In this document: positions 47,451-61,066 of the stretch, piece after piece | Numbering within the stretch: the stretch's first letter is position 1 | Layout: each line of letters starts with the position of its first letter | Assembly: GCA_011009095.1 (NCBI GenBank) | Contig: VTPC01000491.1 | Location: 53,097 to 117,096, forward strand | DNA length: 64,000 nt | Source: Ignelater luminosus | Taxonomy: Eukaryota; Arthropoda; Insecta; Coleoptera; Elateridae | Direction of reading: 5' to 3' | Program-made: the position numbers and the translations under genes | The notes under the pieces: generated by a model | Database searches by the model: none | What the model saw: the letters and a program-made list of their open reading frames with translations, nothing else | Told to the model about the DNA's origin: nothing

Positions 47451-50400
47451 CTCTTGACTAGATTAGACGTGCGTACTTATACACAGCGAACAGTAGCTCT
47501 AGATACCTAAAATAACTATTGATCAAGACTTCTGAAGATGAACTTTACCCAAGAGATTACAGAAAAAATGCCTGCTGGTTTTTCTTCTAGCTGACGACTA
47601 CTTAATAAAGTTAAGCGTTTTAATTCAGCTAAGCATTCTATTCGGGCTTTTTCAATTTGGAATTTTATGAGTTTTATATTTTTATATTAAAACACGTAGA
47701 CTATTGCAAGGCTACCGTACGATGTTTTATAAACTGCACCGTGGTGGTGTCCTAGCGTTTATTAGTAAACAACGTACAGCCACATTGAATATTTTAGCGC
47801 CATCTATAACTCGTGACGCGCTCAAATACAAAAAGGCAAGTTTATTCGATAGGTACATTGCTACGTTACATTATTATATTATAACTGAATGAATTAATAC
47901 TAATTTCGGAATGTGTGTTCTAAAAAAAATGAATTCATCTAAATTAAAATACATCCAAGCATTATTGATTTAAAGTGAGTTAGTACTTCATAAAGAAAGA
48001 ACTAACTCAAATTTCTGAGAACCTTTGCCTAATTTCTTGGTTCTTATAATTATGTTGGATGGACCTCGTAGACTTTCTTCACTAGAGGATACTTTCAACC
48101 TTAAAGATATTTCAAACGATGTATAATTTTAGCCATTACAAGTGTTAACTATGTCCCTTGATCGTATTTTAAAAATGCATTTTAAGTGTTTAATCTTAGG
48201 ATATGTGAATACCTGTTTGTTGTTATCAGTAAATCCAGGATCGTAATTATTTTAGCCTTTACGTTTGTTAAGAAACTTTTCAACTTTTTCTTCTTCTTAG
48301 GTTAAACCCAATTCTATACCATTGTAAGGACCTGAGAAAACACAAAGCCTCATTGTAGGCTGTCATAAATTGTCTTGATAAAAAGTGAAGTCCATTGAAA
48401 GCGGAGGGCAAAGCCCGACCTGATAATTGAGTTACCTTATTCTTCTAAGAACTTAAAGTGCAAAGCAACGTATTTTTCTAAAGAAGCCATCTTAACCTTT
48501 TATTGATTACAAAATGTTGTCAATTACAAAATTAAATCTGTTGGAACAAAATAACCGATATGTTTATTATTTCCATCTTTAGAAAAGATTTCTCATTAAT
48601 TCCATATGTTTTACTGAAGTTGATATTTTTTACTATAAGGAGAAATGCAATTATTTTTAGTCTCCCATTTCAGAGATAAATTCATGCGGTTTGTTCCTAT
48701 ATTGCGCTGTAGTAAGCTACATATCTACCTACGTATGTATTTATAACTTTTGTAAAATACTAGAATCAGGAAAGACTGTAATATTAAATATCTCTGTAAT
48801 TATATTTCAAGATGCTTTTCTTTATATAGAAACATATCCACGTTTTTATAACATTCTCAGAAAAATATGTAGATATCAAATTACCTTTTATGTTTTTAGG
48901 CAACAAAAGGGACTTTCTACCTACATTTTAAAAGAAAGGTTTTTTGAAAATGCATCCTCCACTTATTAATAAGCAATTTTTATAGCGTTTAATTTAGTTG
49001 CTTTCATAAAAGCTAACGTGGCTCCAGCATCCCTTTTAAATATTAAGATAAATTATTGTGTTTTCCTGCACAATCACAAAAGAAGAGCGTTCAAAAGACC
49101 TCTCATTAAATTTTAAAGTCAGAATAAAGTTTCCCCCATATTGTACATTCGGTAACGCCGAAACTGTGATATGACATTACCCTCGCGTTATTGAATGGAA
49201 GAATTTACAAAATTCCTGATGTTTTGAGCCGTTAGTGGTTGACTTCCTGATAAAACTACGTTCTTTTGTATGTGACGTCCAACATAAAAGCGCCAAAGAG
49301 GGACTGAAAAATTATATCATTAGCGTAAACCGTTAAGCGTTAGGCGAAAACAAAGCGTAATTCCTCATTAGAGGGAAATGTCACCAATAAATCTTCTCGT
49401 TTTTCATCAAGTCATATGCACCGAGATATCCTGTTGTCTCTGGGATTGTTTCCCCAAAAAGTTGGAAAAAGATATAAACTCGTATACGACTAGAGGGATG
49501 GAGCCATGGATGTAGCTTTCTGACAATCATAAACAGCTATCAGCGGCGAGTTGAAGGTCAGATGGGAGCGAGCGTTTAGTTTGAGTTCGCGTCCCGGCGG
49601 ACGCTGTGGCGCCAAGATTTGCTTATTCCTAGACCTACGCTTCAAATATAATGCCAGGGTTGGATATTACTATCAGACCCAAATGAGCAATTATCACAAA
49701 TTATCTAAACAATTGTTTTTGTTGTGGTTGTTTAAATAGTAGTCGTTTTATGCTAATTGGTTTGTAAGTAAAGAATTACAGCCAAAGAAGGAAGCGATTT
49801 CGTAAGTGTACTGTCTGTTATAAATGCAATATTAGTTTTTATGTTACTTTTTTTGTGCTTTCTCCCTCCTTATTCAATATGCAGCTAATGTCTTTGTTAT
49901 TTATTTATATGACAAGCCAAATTTTCGTGTCTCGTTCTGTGAAGTTTTACATCTACTTCAAATACGAGATGTATTTTTTTGCTAACTTGGCTCCACATTG
50001 TCTTTTTCGTCAGTAAAGGGACTTCAACGACTTATTATAACAAATAAAAACTTTTCAGGAGAAGAATGGTATTTATTACTAGTTATGTCTCATACAAGGT
50101 CTTGATCCCATAGGTGAGAGAATAAAATGAAGAATATCAAAATTTAGAAATCTAAGTTGTTATTTATAGATCTGCCCCTAAAATAATAGTTTTAGTTTTA
50201 ATGTCGGTAACAAAACGTTCAAAATAATTATTATCTACTTTATTTACCGACTTTGTTGTTTTTGTGGCGTTATGAGAGTTGTAGAAACTGAAACTAAAAT
50301 GTAAATATACTAAACGATACTTTTACAAAGTTGTTTCGGTCTAAAATAAATATCAAAATGATAGTTGAAAATCGTAGCAAAACCAACTACTTACATATTA

Positions 50401-51339
50401 TAATACGATTTATTCTTAGTTTTGGATTGAAATCAATTCTGCGGCTTATTTTCCAATGACGACGATTTATACAAGATAACTATTTTTTGAGTAAAAATCC
50501 AATAAAATCAAACTGAAAGAATTGGCTTTAATACCATGCAGGAGGAAATGAGTATACCAATAAGTACCTATATAGGTTAAAAGCTACATAAACATCATTT
50601 TGATGTAGACTGCGTTGTAATCATCACCAAATAAAAATGTTTTTAATGGAAACAGCTAGGATTTAAATTACTGAAACTTCTTTTTCATTTAGTGTCGTCG
50701 AAAACTCTTTCAATTACAAATATTACTAACAAGCTTTTTAACTCTCATTAATTTGTTATTGCTAAACCACTTTATTTAAAATTCTTTGCAAAAACAATAT
50801 TTAGCTACCCAAAGAATAATTTACTTTATATCTCTGAATTCTTTGAAAATTATTCTGTTTCTACTTCCTTTGTACATAAATTGTACTCATTTTATTCCTG
50901 GGGTTACGTCTTAATGAATAATGACTCATGTTGTTATGTTGTCATGTTGTTACAAATTCTTTCCTTTTTTGATATAATACTACAGTTTTATTATCATTTG
51001 TAGTTTTGCAAAATATCTAAAGCGCTGTTATATAATTGCCTTTTTTATTCCTCCTACACTCAGCTTCATTTGACATTAAAAAGGGAGAAAATAATACTTG
51101 AAGTGTGCAAGCAGAAGATGCAAAAGTTGCATTTTATATAAAACTTTGTTTTATTGTTCCTCAATAGCAAATCAAAAATATACAACTGATCTGATTTGAA
51201 TATAACTGTTTGCTAATTTTTTTTTATATTTCCATCAGTTAGGGATATATTTGATTTTGAAGTAATTTAAAAAGGTTTGTTTATAACGACTGTCTGTTTA
51301 TGTATCAGCAATAAATAGATCTTCGAATGGACAACCTCT
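47451..51339. other. Gene-free stretch with a GC-richer patch
   Basis: No protein-coding gene is supported. At 49140-49640 the DNA is much less AT-rich than its surroundings and includes a TATA-like GATATAAAC at about 49469 followed within 180 bp by the most GC-rich segment of the window (GTCCCGGCGGACGC at about 49592). This could be a promoter with a first untranslated exon, but no splice or coding evidence decides it. The frames at 47704, 48691 and 49551 are unrecognised. Confidence 0.45.
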
Positions 51340-52640
51340 TTGCAATTTAACAGGTTTTATCTTTTACCTTTTCTGACCAATCTGGATGTTATACGATGGT
51401 GTTTCTCCTTGGGAGCTGTCAGGTTGCCCAATGCACCGCAGCCTATTGACTTACTGCACTTATTCCAGTACTCAAGTTCTCTGTGGAAACCTATACAGGT
51501 TTTTGACTGGGTGAGTATGAATATGCTTGGTTCTATTTCTGTTAACCCATACATAATCTGCTTTCTGCGTGCCAAAGCGTCGCATTTGTACAGTATGTGT
51601 TGAACTGTTTCTGGTTTTCTTTTGCACACTCTACATCAAAGGTCTCCATAATACAAGTCCATTTTGTTTAAATGTTCCTTTACAGATCATGCTTCGTGAG
51701 GTAGTCTACTATTATTCGTTACTGATTCCTGCTCAGCGTGAACAGAGAGTTTGTTCTTTTTTTGTATGGAGTCTCTTTCTGTGTTCTTGTCCTGGCAAAG
51801 TTTGTTAGTGTATAGTATATTGATCTTTGATCAATTTTCTCAGTTGCTGACGGGCTGTATTTTTTCGAACTCCCAGAGCAGGTTCTGAGCCAAAATATGC
51901 TGTTTCTAAAGAGCTCTTAGCCAGTTTATCAGTTTCTTCATTGTCTTTGATTTCTCAGTATTCTTGTATCCAGATTAGTTTTAATGTGTTCTGCTTTACC
52001 AGCCTTCTTACTTCTTCAAGGCATTCCCATATTAGTCTAGATGCTACCTTCAGGTTTGCTAACACCTTCCGGTCAGTCTGATTATCTATGAGTATTTAGA
52101 TTTTTTGTTGCTAAAGAGGCTTCTGTTGTTGTCTCGGTCTTACACCAGTCCGCGTATTAGCGCTACCCTTTTCAGGTTAATCTAGAGCTTCTTTGTTCAT
52201 ATCTCCTTCAACCTGGTATAATAATTTCGAAAGGAATATCAACACTATATTTGGCTATCATATGCTTGATTCTTTCATATGATCTTTATTATCATTACGT
52301 ATCCTGATCTGGCCAGTATTTTACTCAGTTTTCCCAGTTTCTTTATCCTTTATCACTAAGCGCAAGGGGATAGATTTGGTAGTGTTCCCGTAGACCTGGT
52401 GGTGGGAGTGCTTTTCATCCCCACTGTAATGCTTAGGCAGGCAGGTTTTGCTTAGCCTTTTAATTGTTTTCATTTGTAGCGTCTTTGTCCACCATACCAC
52501 AGATTTATAGGCAATAGTGTTGTCTAAACCACTATTTTGTATAACCAGTACATTATCGATGGTTTCAATCCTCATGTTTTATTGCATGAGCAGCTGATTA
52601 TCACTGGAATATGTCATCTGTTATATGATGCTTCTAGGTC
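51340..52640 (-). pseudogene. LINE remnant with RNase H domain and C-terminal zinc knuckle
   Basis: From about 52640 downward the minus strand gives GLKPSIMYWLYKIVV and AYKSVVWWTKTLQMKTIKRL, the end of a reverse transcriptase (usually KxWGLxPxxxxWxYxxVVRPxxxYASxVWW). KSIPLRLVIKDKE follows (usually LPPLHLxI). The RNase H part reads WECLEEVRRLVKQNTLKLI, then WIQEY, NEETDKLAKSSLET and GSEPALGVRKNTARQQLRK. Last comes CKRKPETVQHILYKCDALAR, a CCHC-type knuckle. The order is that of insect LINEs with a distal RNase H. Frame changes and stops are frequent. It is 5'-truncated and no 3' tail or target duplication was seen. It is unrelated to the fossils at 40780 and 45860. Confidence 0.88.
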
Positions 52641-55600
52641 TAAATATTTGTTTATGGGCCCAATAAGGTAAATTCCCACAATCTTCCAATAGGAGACTGT
52701 GGTAATACTTACATCACCTAAATGAAGTTTCCGGAACATCAACCAAAAAAATATTTACAGGCTTCTTGAAAGTATAAAACAGTTCATTTTCTCTTGCCTC
52801 TACGATTAATACAGATACTAATCTTAATTTTAATATACTTAGGATACTACAGCCTCAGGCAAATTGAGGTAATTAAACGTTTGCTATCGTTCATCGGTGT
52901 TGACGTCGCCAACAACAACGATTGAGAGTTGCAAAATTAGTGTGCTTCGTTAGACATCAAAATACACAAACTTGTAGCTTTCCAACATTTTCTCAGATAC
53001 CTATCTTTAATTTTTTGAACTATTGATTGAGTTAATTCTGATATTCATTATTTTCTTATATTTTCTTGTATTTTCTCAATTTACATTTACAACAAAAGAG
53101 CATGACTAAGTTTCTGAGGTTTCAAGTGATTGCAAAACTAAAGTATTGCTAAACCGTTTTTTTTGTATTCTGTAATTCCCATACTTGCCGCACCGGCAGA
53201 GGGTAGCGTTGCATCCCGAGCGTCTTTTTTTTATCAGTTAGCAACCAGTAACCACGTTTAACGCATGTACAAGAAAGGTTAAGTAAAGTTCTATTACATC
53301 ATACATGTGTTTCATTTCAAATGCTGGGAGCTGTTCAAGGATTAATTCAAACAGTATAATCTGAAATTTTTATTTATAAAATTCTATAGCCTTAATTGCT
53401 TCTTCAATAAAACTTCAAGTATTTGAACATCATATGGCCACTGACTGAACAGTGATGCCTTTACATTGATCTTTTGCTCAATAGCTCTCGACTCGAGTAC
53501 GGACTGTCATTGACTTTGAAAATTTTTTAAACACAAATATGTCTAAATAAAAGCAGCTTGTTAATAAGGGTAGACTCAAGTATTCACTCCAGGTATAAAT
53601 AATTAAGAATTCATAAGTTGTATGATATAATGATTGATTGGAATATTCTTTCATGCATTTAACCTTAATCTAAGGTATTTGCAGTAAAACTAAACCAAGT
53701 GTTGTAAAGATTTAGTTTTTTTTATACTAATTTTATGTAAAATTACAGCATGAATTTAGTATTTACTCTTAGGTATTCTACAGCCATTAGTAGGTAATAC
53801 TTATTATTACGATATATCTAATTATTTAAATTCTATACAATTAACTGTAGGGAACGAAGAAATCTTCTGAGAAATGCATTATGGCGATAAGTAGAAGAAG
53901 TTAAAGAAAACATAATACAGTCCTTGAAAATATACTTAAAAGCGTGTAAAATGCCTTATGTTTACATTCTTCTTTGTGATGAATACCCAAAAATCTAGAA
54001 AACTTTCTTTCACCCATTTTTCATTTTAATGTTTCTAGTTTTGTAAAAACCAAATCTGTGGCAGTATTCAAATTATACAGTAACGTTAAACTATTGACCC
54101 TTTGGAGTGTTGCCAACTCTGACTAATGGCGGCTGCGTTTGCCAATCTTAACGTAGTAAAAAGGAAAAACTATTTAAATTTGTACTACTATTAAATACTA
54201 AAATTTGCATTTTAACGGTTACCCTATCGAAATCTGAATCCTGGAATCCTGCCTTGAGTTTAGGATGTTGTAGACTTTGTTTTTATTGTTATTTTCCTCG
54301 CTTGATATGCGTCGTTTAAAAAACTCATTACATCCCTTAGGCGCCAATTATAACACCAGCCGTAGAAAGTTAAACATAGAAACGTCTCGCATTAACGGTT
54401 TACCCTTGTGTATTAAAATCTCTGATTCCTATTTCCGCATACAAACCTACTAAAGAGCAACTAGACGTTATTATCGTACGAAACCAAAGCAGTTCAATTT
54501 GTTCATTGGCTCCTGCAGTGGGATTACATACAAATGAGATGCCCCGCTCGAATGGGATTAGGATTTGGATGCTCCGAAGGGACTGAATTATTCCGGGCCG
54601 TTTAGCCATTTATTCTGGGCCATCCTGCTCCCGGACTATGTGTTATTATCCTGACGGCTCAACAGTCACGATATATTTGATTAAATATTACGATAAAACA
54701 AAGAATAGCTTTTTCCGCCGTCATTTATTTTGGTGTGTACGTTATCGTCCTTTTATTATTATGGATGTGATAGAAAAAGCATTTAACCTATGGTAGTACC
54801 TTTAATGAATATTTTATTGAAAGCATTTTTTTAAAGACCTCTTTTCAAATTTGTATTTTGTCATTCATAAAGCAACAATATTTAATATGCAACAATTCTA
54901 TTGGGAGTTTTAGTTTAAGAGTTTGAATTTAATCCGTTCAAACTGAATATCACGCGCTTATGCACTTGAATTAAAAAGGTTCTTCTCTGTTGTATACATA
55001 AATCAAGCTTGTTTGATATTCGTAATTATTATGCTAGAATTTATGTTTGGAAGCGACAACAAAACGGAAACAAAATGTTAAATTCTTTTAAATTCAGAAT
55101 AACAAGTAGAAAAGAGGTTGCTATCTCATTAATTCTGTTTCGAAAAAGTAATTGTTTGTTTCTATTGGAATCTAAAATGTAAATGTGACGTCCGTATTTG
55201 ATTTTTATTGTTTCATAAACCTGATAACGAGGGTGCATTTATCTCTCTTATCCACTTGAAAATAGCCCCTTGACTGCAATGGAAAACAAACAATATGTTA
55301 ACTTGCGAAAAGTATTTAGATTCATAAAAACTAGTTTTTATGTTTGTAAGATCCTAGATAGAAATAAGGTGGGTAGTTATAATAATAACAAAGCTAAAGC
55401 TGATTAAAGTGGCTGAGAATAATTAGAACATCTTTTAAATATATCGACATAATAATTTGTAGAAAAAATATCATCTCGAGCCAAAAAACATAGATAGAAC
55501 AGCAACATGAAGATTTTTCAAAATATAGTGTAACGTGACCTAAACATACTTTTGGGATAAGGTGCACAACTCATTATTAGATGACCAAGCGACATACAAA

Positions 55601-58600
55601 GACACACAAAGAGAAACGGTTATCTTACCGAGGCTTTCGTATTGAACTGCATCAGTAAGACAAGCCTCCCCTATGTAGAGCAAAATTGCATGCATTAATA
55701 TACATAATGGGAAATACGTGCAACTTTCACATCAATCTACCGGTTTTAGACGATCATAAAAATTGGTGGATTGTACATGTGCACATACTAAGTGCATACT
55801 AAAAATTTATGCATCCAAATTGTTATTAAAATGTACTAGTTTTCGAGGTTTTTGAACTCGTTAACAATTGGGCATATTTAAACCTTTGATTGAATCAACG
55901 TAATTTGATAAAATAGATATGGCCATACGCCAAAATCACTAATGAAATAATTTTTTGGATTTACCCTCAAAAGACAAGTTGACATTGTTGGTCAGGTTTT
56001 TTTTCTAGAATATCAAAGCCATTCATTAAGATCAAGTTTAGAACAGCGTCATCCTTTCCACGCTAAAAATCTCAAAGAAAGGAGCAAATGTGTACAACAG
56101 AAAATCGTAAACAGTAAACAATTCGAGATAATCCTGCTTAATCAGATTCATTATCATAAGGTGTTAATGAATACGTTACATATGCCATAAAACAAGAGAA
56201 AGTGATCAATGACAAACAGGTTTGAAGCAAATACAAATACAAAGAATTTTGCTGTAAAGTTCAAGATAAAGATCAACTTGATTTTTTGTAAGAATTCACC
56301 AAAAAAGAAGTGGCTGTGTAAGTATACTCTTTGAGCTTAGCTTAGGTTGTCTACATTTTAAGAAAGGACGGTATCCAATAGGGTAAATATATCAAATCCA
56401 CTCCCATGTTTGTAACAGCTTTGAATGTAACTTCACTATTTCGAACACGTCGAAAACTGCGATAACAAGAATTTAGAATCTACACAGTAGTATCGAGAAT
56501 TCTGTAGTAATTCATTATATATTGTAGATAATCTCAACACGAGGTTCTACTACTTTACAGCAGGAGAGGACAATTAAAATTTAATGCGAGCCAGATAGTC
56601 ACGCGGGCCTAAAACGCCAATCACTTCCATTTCGCTTGTGGGCATTGCATATCGCAAGCGTCATACAGATGATAAGTTGGTTCAAGAAGTACAACTTTAT
56701 GTTAAGTATCTATGTCATTGGGGGAATTATCATATAAGCACTAAACATATTCCAGAATTCTTAAAGCTATGCTGCATAGTGATGATAAAACTTAGCTTGA
56801 AAACATCTCAACACCATACTATATGAATCTTCAACATGCAGGGCGTTGCAACCAAGACAACGATCTCTAACTGAAAGGTATGCTGGTTGTTTGTACAAAT
56901 TTTAAAGTATCTACTAGAAAAATTTGTTTCGAACGGTTACTTTATCTTTGACTACACGAGATGTTTCCTACGCAAGCCATATTTTTATAGAAAAATGCTT
57001 GTTCCCCATGCATTGCTGATTTAGCCATATGCATTATAAGGTTCTAAATCTAAATTCTGGATTGACAACATCAACAGGTTGTCTCTTTGCCGAAACTAGA
57101 AAATAACGCAACTTCAAGAAGGTGTCGCTCTGAGAATGTATGTCTTCGTATATGGTTAACCCCCAGAATAATTTGGTTTAGCTCAGACCAAATATCGCTT
57201 ACGTGAATAATAGCCTTTAATTTTTAATAAATTTTGGTTTTACATATTTCTTCATTTTATAATGAAATCTTGAGATTTACATTTAATATTAGACGGGAGT
57301 TTGATTATCTGCATAAAGTATTTCTTCAAATGTGTTGGATGATTATCATATTGTACTAGGTTGTAATGCTTTGAACAAAGTAAACAGTTCTCGACATTAT
57401 AACCCCAAACTTAATTAACTACATAGAATATTCATTTACATTCTGTTTAAGATTTATTCAGATTTGATTATGTAGCGGTAAATAACTTTTATTATAAACA
57501 ACAATGAAGTTAAAAACTGGAAATTGCCTCCCACTTATCCAATATAGAATATATTATTGATAGACTTTTGTAAAATTCGGTATTATGTGAAACTGTATTT
57601 ATTCTAGAAGACATCGACTTGATCCTATATATAGTAAATCCCCTTTTTAAATCAACCGACAAAATATTTTCTCAAAGATTGGAAAACAAGCCTTCGGTAC
57701 ACAAATACATGTTTTATCATTCACATCTGAAATCCTCCCAAGTTTTCGGATAGTTCTGCGACATGTCAAAAGCGAAAAGTTAGCGACGCCAACTTTAGGA
57801 AAGTAAAAGATGCGTATATATATTCTTTAGAAAGAATGAAAGGAATGGGACATATTTATAAATATTTTATAAACATCAAATACCCCATAGATATTTTTGA
57901 CAAGATTAATGGTCTAAAAATACGGCGGCTTTGATTCTAATCGCTATTGTGAAGACAACAAAAAAAGCAACAAACGCCTTTAAAACACAGAAGCCGAACT
58001 GAAAGAGAGCCGAACGCTGCTGCGTTGGATAAAATTAACTCAAAATTAAATTTGCTCTCGTTTTCTCCAATTTGCGGTTATGCAAAACTTCAATTTTCTG
58101 AGTTAGGTTCACGTCGGACTGAAATCTCATGTATGAACGAAGAATAAAAGTCGCGTTAATTCGGGTCTAATAAAAGTCACAGTTCACCACAGAGTCTCGT
58201 TAACCTTAATGAGGATGGATTGTTACGTAAGCCTAAGAAGAGAATACTTTTCCCAAAGTTAACGAGACAAATAGTCAGGATATATTACGCAGCCGAGACA
58301 AAGGACAATAAACCTCAGGCTTCATCAAAGTTGTGATCATTTCGTTCTCATCTTATCCGTCCGTGTGGCCGCCACTAATCCCGTATTACATCCCTTTTCC
58401 GACTTCGGCACCGACCGGTTACACTTTCTGAATCGCAAAACATCCATAGAGAATTATCTGAGTGTGTGAACTGATGTAGTATCACACTAACGCGTTGTTC
58501 TGTATTCGCAATAACCCGAAACTAGCTGAATATATTTCTTCGTCACAGACCGCGGAAGTTTATATGGTGTTATACCGACAGGTAAATTTCAGGGATAATT

Positions 58601-59530
58601 TAGTTAACGCGTCCCAAACCCGTGTGGAAATACCTGTTGAGTTTTTACCTGTTGGCTCGACTGTTTCAGGTGGAAAAGAGTTCCCGCTTTCACTGCTATC
58701 GTAAGTAACGTAAACAAACGGTTCTTTTTTATATAAGAAAGTAGCTTATCGTGATGCATGTAATTTAATAAAATGACGTGTTGTGTTTTTTTATTTAGCA
58801 GTTTTTTGTGCCAGATTATTTTCTTGTGTAACCAACCCTTTTAAAAGTGGGTTTATTTTTTTCTTTGTAATTAAATCTTTGGTGTCATTGAGAAAAGCCT
58901 GCTTATAATCTAAATATTAGCATTTAACGTTGTGAATAAGATTAAATTTACATATTTTATAAAGAACACAATTTTTACAAGCGCTCCTAACTAATTATAA
59001 TTTAGTGTATGTACAGAATCTGGTTTATAGATTTCTCATATTATTTTATAAATAAAAGTTAGCTGTCATGGAAGCAGAAAAATAATTTTTATTTATTGAA
59101 TAAACTGAATATAAATAATAATTGAATTAATTAAGTCCATATATCTTGTATCTAACAAAACAGGAAGCAAGCAATCTTCCTTTTTATTTTTCTTTTTATT
59201 ATATCTAAGAGTTTTGTGAATATTCTATGGATTCAGTAATATACATCATTAAGATTACATTATAGTGCAAAAAAAAGTAATTGTACCCTTAATTTGTAAT
59301 CTTATTAACATGCAGCTTCAGATATTATATTTAGTTTATCCCGAATAAACGGTAACTGCTAAGTTACTGTCAGTTTAGACATTCGAAACAAATTGATAAT
59401 GCATTACATGTTTCTTGAATTGCAACTTCAGTATTCACAAGCTATAATTCTTAGGTAACTGTAATTTAAATTTATATAAACTTAAATAAAACACTATCGC
59501 TTCTTCATCACTAAATTAATTAATTAAACA
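52641..59530. other. Gene-free stretch with two GC-richer islands
   Basis: No gene is supported. The first island, about 54080-54760, contains two GGATTA words (54521 and 54555), as bound by K50 homeodomains. The second, about 57950-58720, has an unrecognised 70-codon open frame from 58495 that ends with a consensus splice donor GTAAGT at 58701-58706. Either may be a regulatory element or an untranslated exon. The stretch 55500-56850 has scattered less AT-rich patches without a recognisable reading frame. Confidence 0.45.
58480..58700 (+). other. Possible exon ending at a GTAAGT donor
   Basis: The frame is open from about 58480 to 58704, with composition less AT-rich than its flanks, and runs into GTAAGT at 58701. 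There is no ATG at its start and no recognised protein domain. It may be an untranslated or internal exon of a gene whose other exons are outside the window or unseen. Splice-donor matches this good also occur by chance. Confidence 0.2.
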
Positions 59531-59634
59531 TACAGGGTTTTTATTTAATTATTAGGACTTTTCTATGACAGTGAATTATTTTGATAAAATTGTATGAACT
59601 TCTTTGCTTATCTTATTTAAATAACACTCTGTAT
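59531..59634. repeat. Tiny MITE-like element with both ends
   Basis: TACAGGGTTTTTATTTAATT at the left and the complement of TACAGAGTGTTATTTAAATA at the right form imperfect inverted repeats of about 20 bp, both starting at TA. The enclosed 104 bp has no coding capacity. The ends belong to the same TACAGGGTGT-type class seen elsewhere in the window. Confidence 0.45.
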
Positions 59635-61066
59635 AATAATTATTACCAAATTAATCTACAAAAAAATTGGAGTAAACTCGTCACTGCAAATTTTCTTAAG
59701 TTCATTTAGAAGAGTTATTGTAAGCAAAAGTGTATGCAGTTATGAAATACTGAACATTTTAGATTATTTTAGATAAACTAATGTCTGATACTTGTTAATC
59801 TTAAGAAATCATAATAATTACGTAATCTGGTATTTGTTTCGCAACTTTGTCTACATAAACGAGAATCAAGTCAAGGTTGTTTTGAAAATGCTCAATTGCC
59901 TGATATTTAATAATTATCTATTAGGATTCAAAAAAATCGGTTTTCCACAAAAGAGTTAACTGTAACATAACACTGTCGTAAAGTATAAAATAACTGTTGT
60001 TATTCGAATCGAATCTCAAACGACCAAGTTATTGAAGGAAAGCAATATTTAATTTTTCAGTTATCTTCAGATATATAAATATTCAGATTTTAACTTCATC
60101 TTACTGTTCCATACGAATTATGTACTGTGTTATTTACCAGCGAGTTTTTTAATAGCCGATTAATAACTTTGGTAAGTTTTTAAATTGAGGTTTAATCTTA
60201 TCAACATTTTCTGATTTTCTTCTTGGTTCTTTTGTAGTGTTTTTAAATTTCGCTATTGAACTACATAGCTTGTGTAACTTGGCTTTCTTATAAAGCATTC
60301 ACTAGGGTTCCTAAAAATATTAAGTGGAATCTGAAGGAAAGTAGTCGCGTTAAATTTAATAAGTAGAGTTTTAAGCTGATTCTTCAGTAATCAGATGTCA
60401 ACCCTGAATGGTTAGGTGATCGTATGTTAAAGGTAAAGAATTCAAAGAAGTCGTCTATTGGAGCATAATTCGCCGAGTTCATAATATTGCAAACTGTTGA
60501 TCTAAATATATCAAGCTTCTTTCAAGTGAGACGCTGTACTCAATTAGAGAAGTAACAAATAAATGAAGAAAATGATGACGTACCGTGAGTACCTTATATC
60601 TAAGAGTTAGAAATTTGTTGCACGCTACGTAATACCTTTTTAAATTTATAGAAGAAATAAGGTATATGATATGGAAAGATGTAAGGCGGCATTACACGTA
60701 CCAAAATTTGTGAACAAAAAATAATTAAAAAAAATTGAGAAGATGCTACGTACTCGTTTTCATTTACGCAACAAAATTGCGATTTTTCTATCGAATACTT
60801 TACCATGATCTACAGCACCAGATTAGTTTCAAAGTCGATTGGTTATAGTAGTTCCCAGCAAAAGATATTAAGAAAAATGTTTTTCTTGTCTAATTTCAAT
60901 TTCTGTGGCATAAGTATTTGTACATATTACGTTTATCCTAATATTCTCTCACATTTTATTCATGTTATTTGTAACAGCATCGGTAATAATTTTGGTATAA
61001 CAAAAATAAAACTGTGTAAAACCAAGTGAACCATATACTAGCCTATAATAAAATAATAAACGTACA
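59635..61066. other. Gene-free, very AT-rich stretch
   Basis: I see nothing supportable here. Frames at 60600-60806 (minus) and 60805-61029 (plus) have no recognised motif. Confidence 0.5.

Noticed and set aside
55600-56850. Scattered open frames that faintly recall a retroelement gag or reverse transcriptase.
   Set aside because: No conserved motif could be aligned with confidence and the frames are short; treated as chance.
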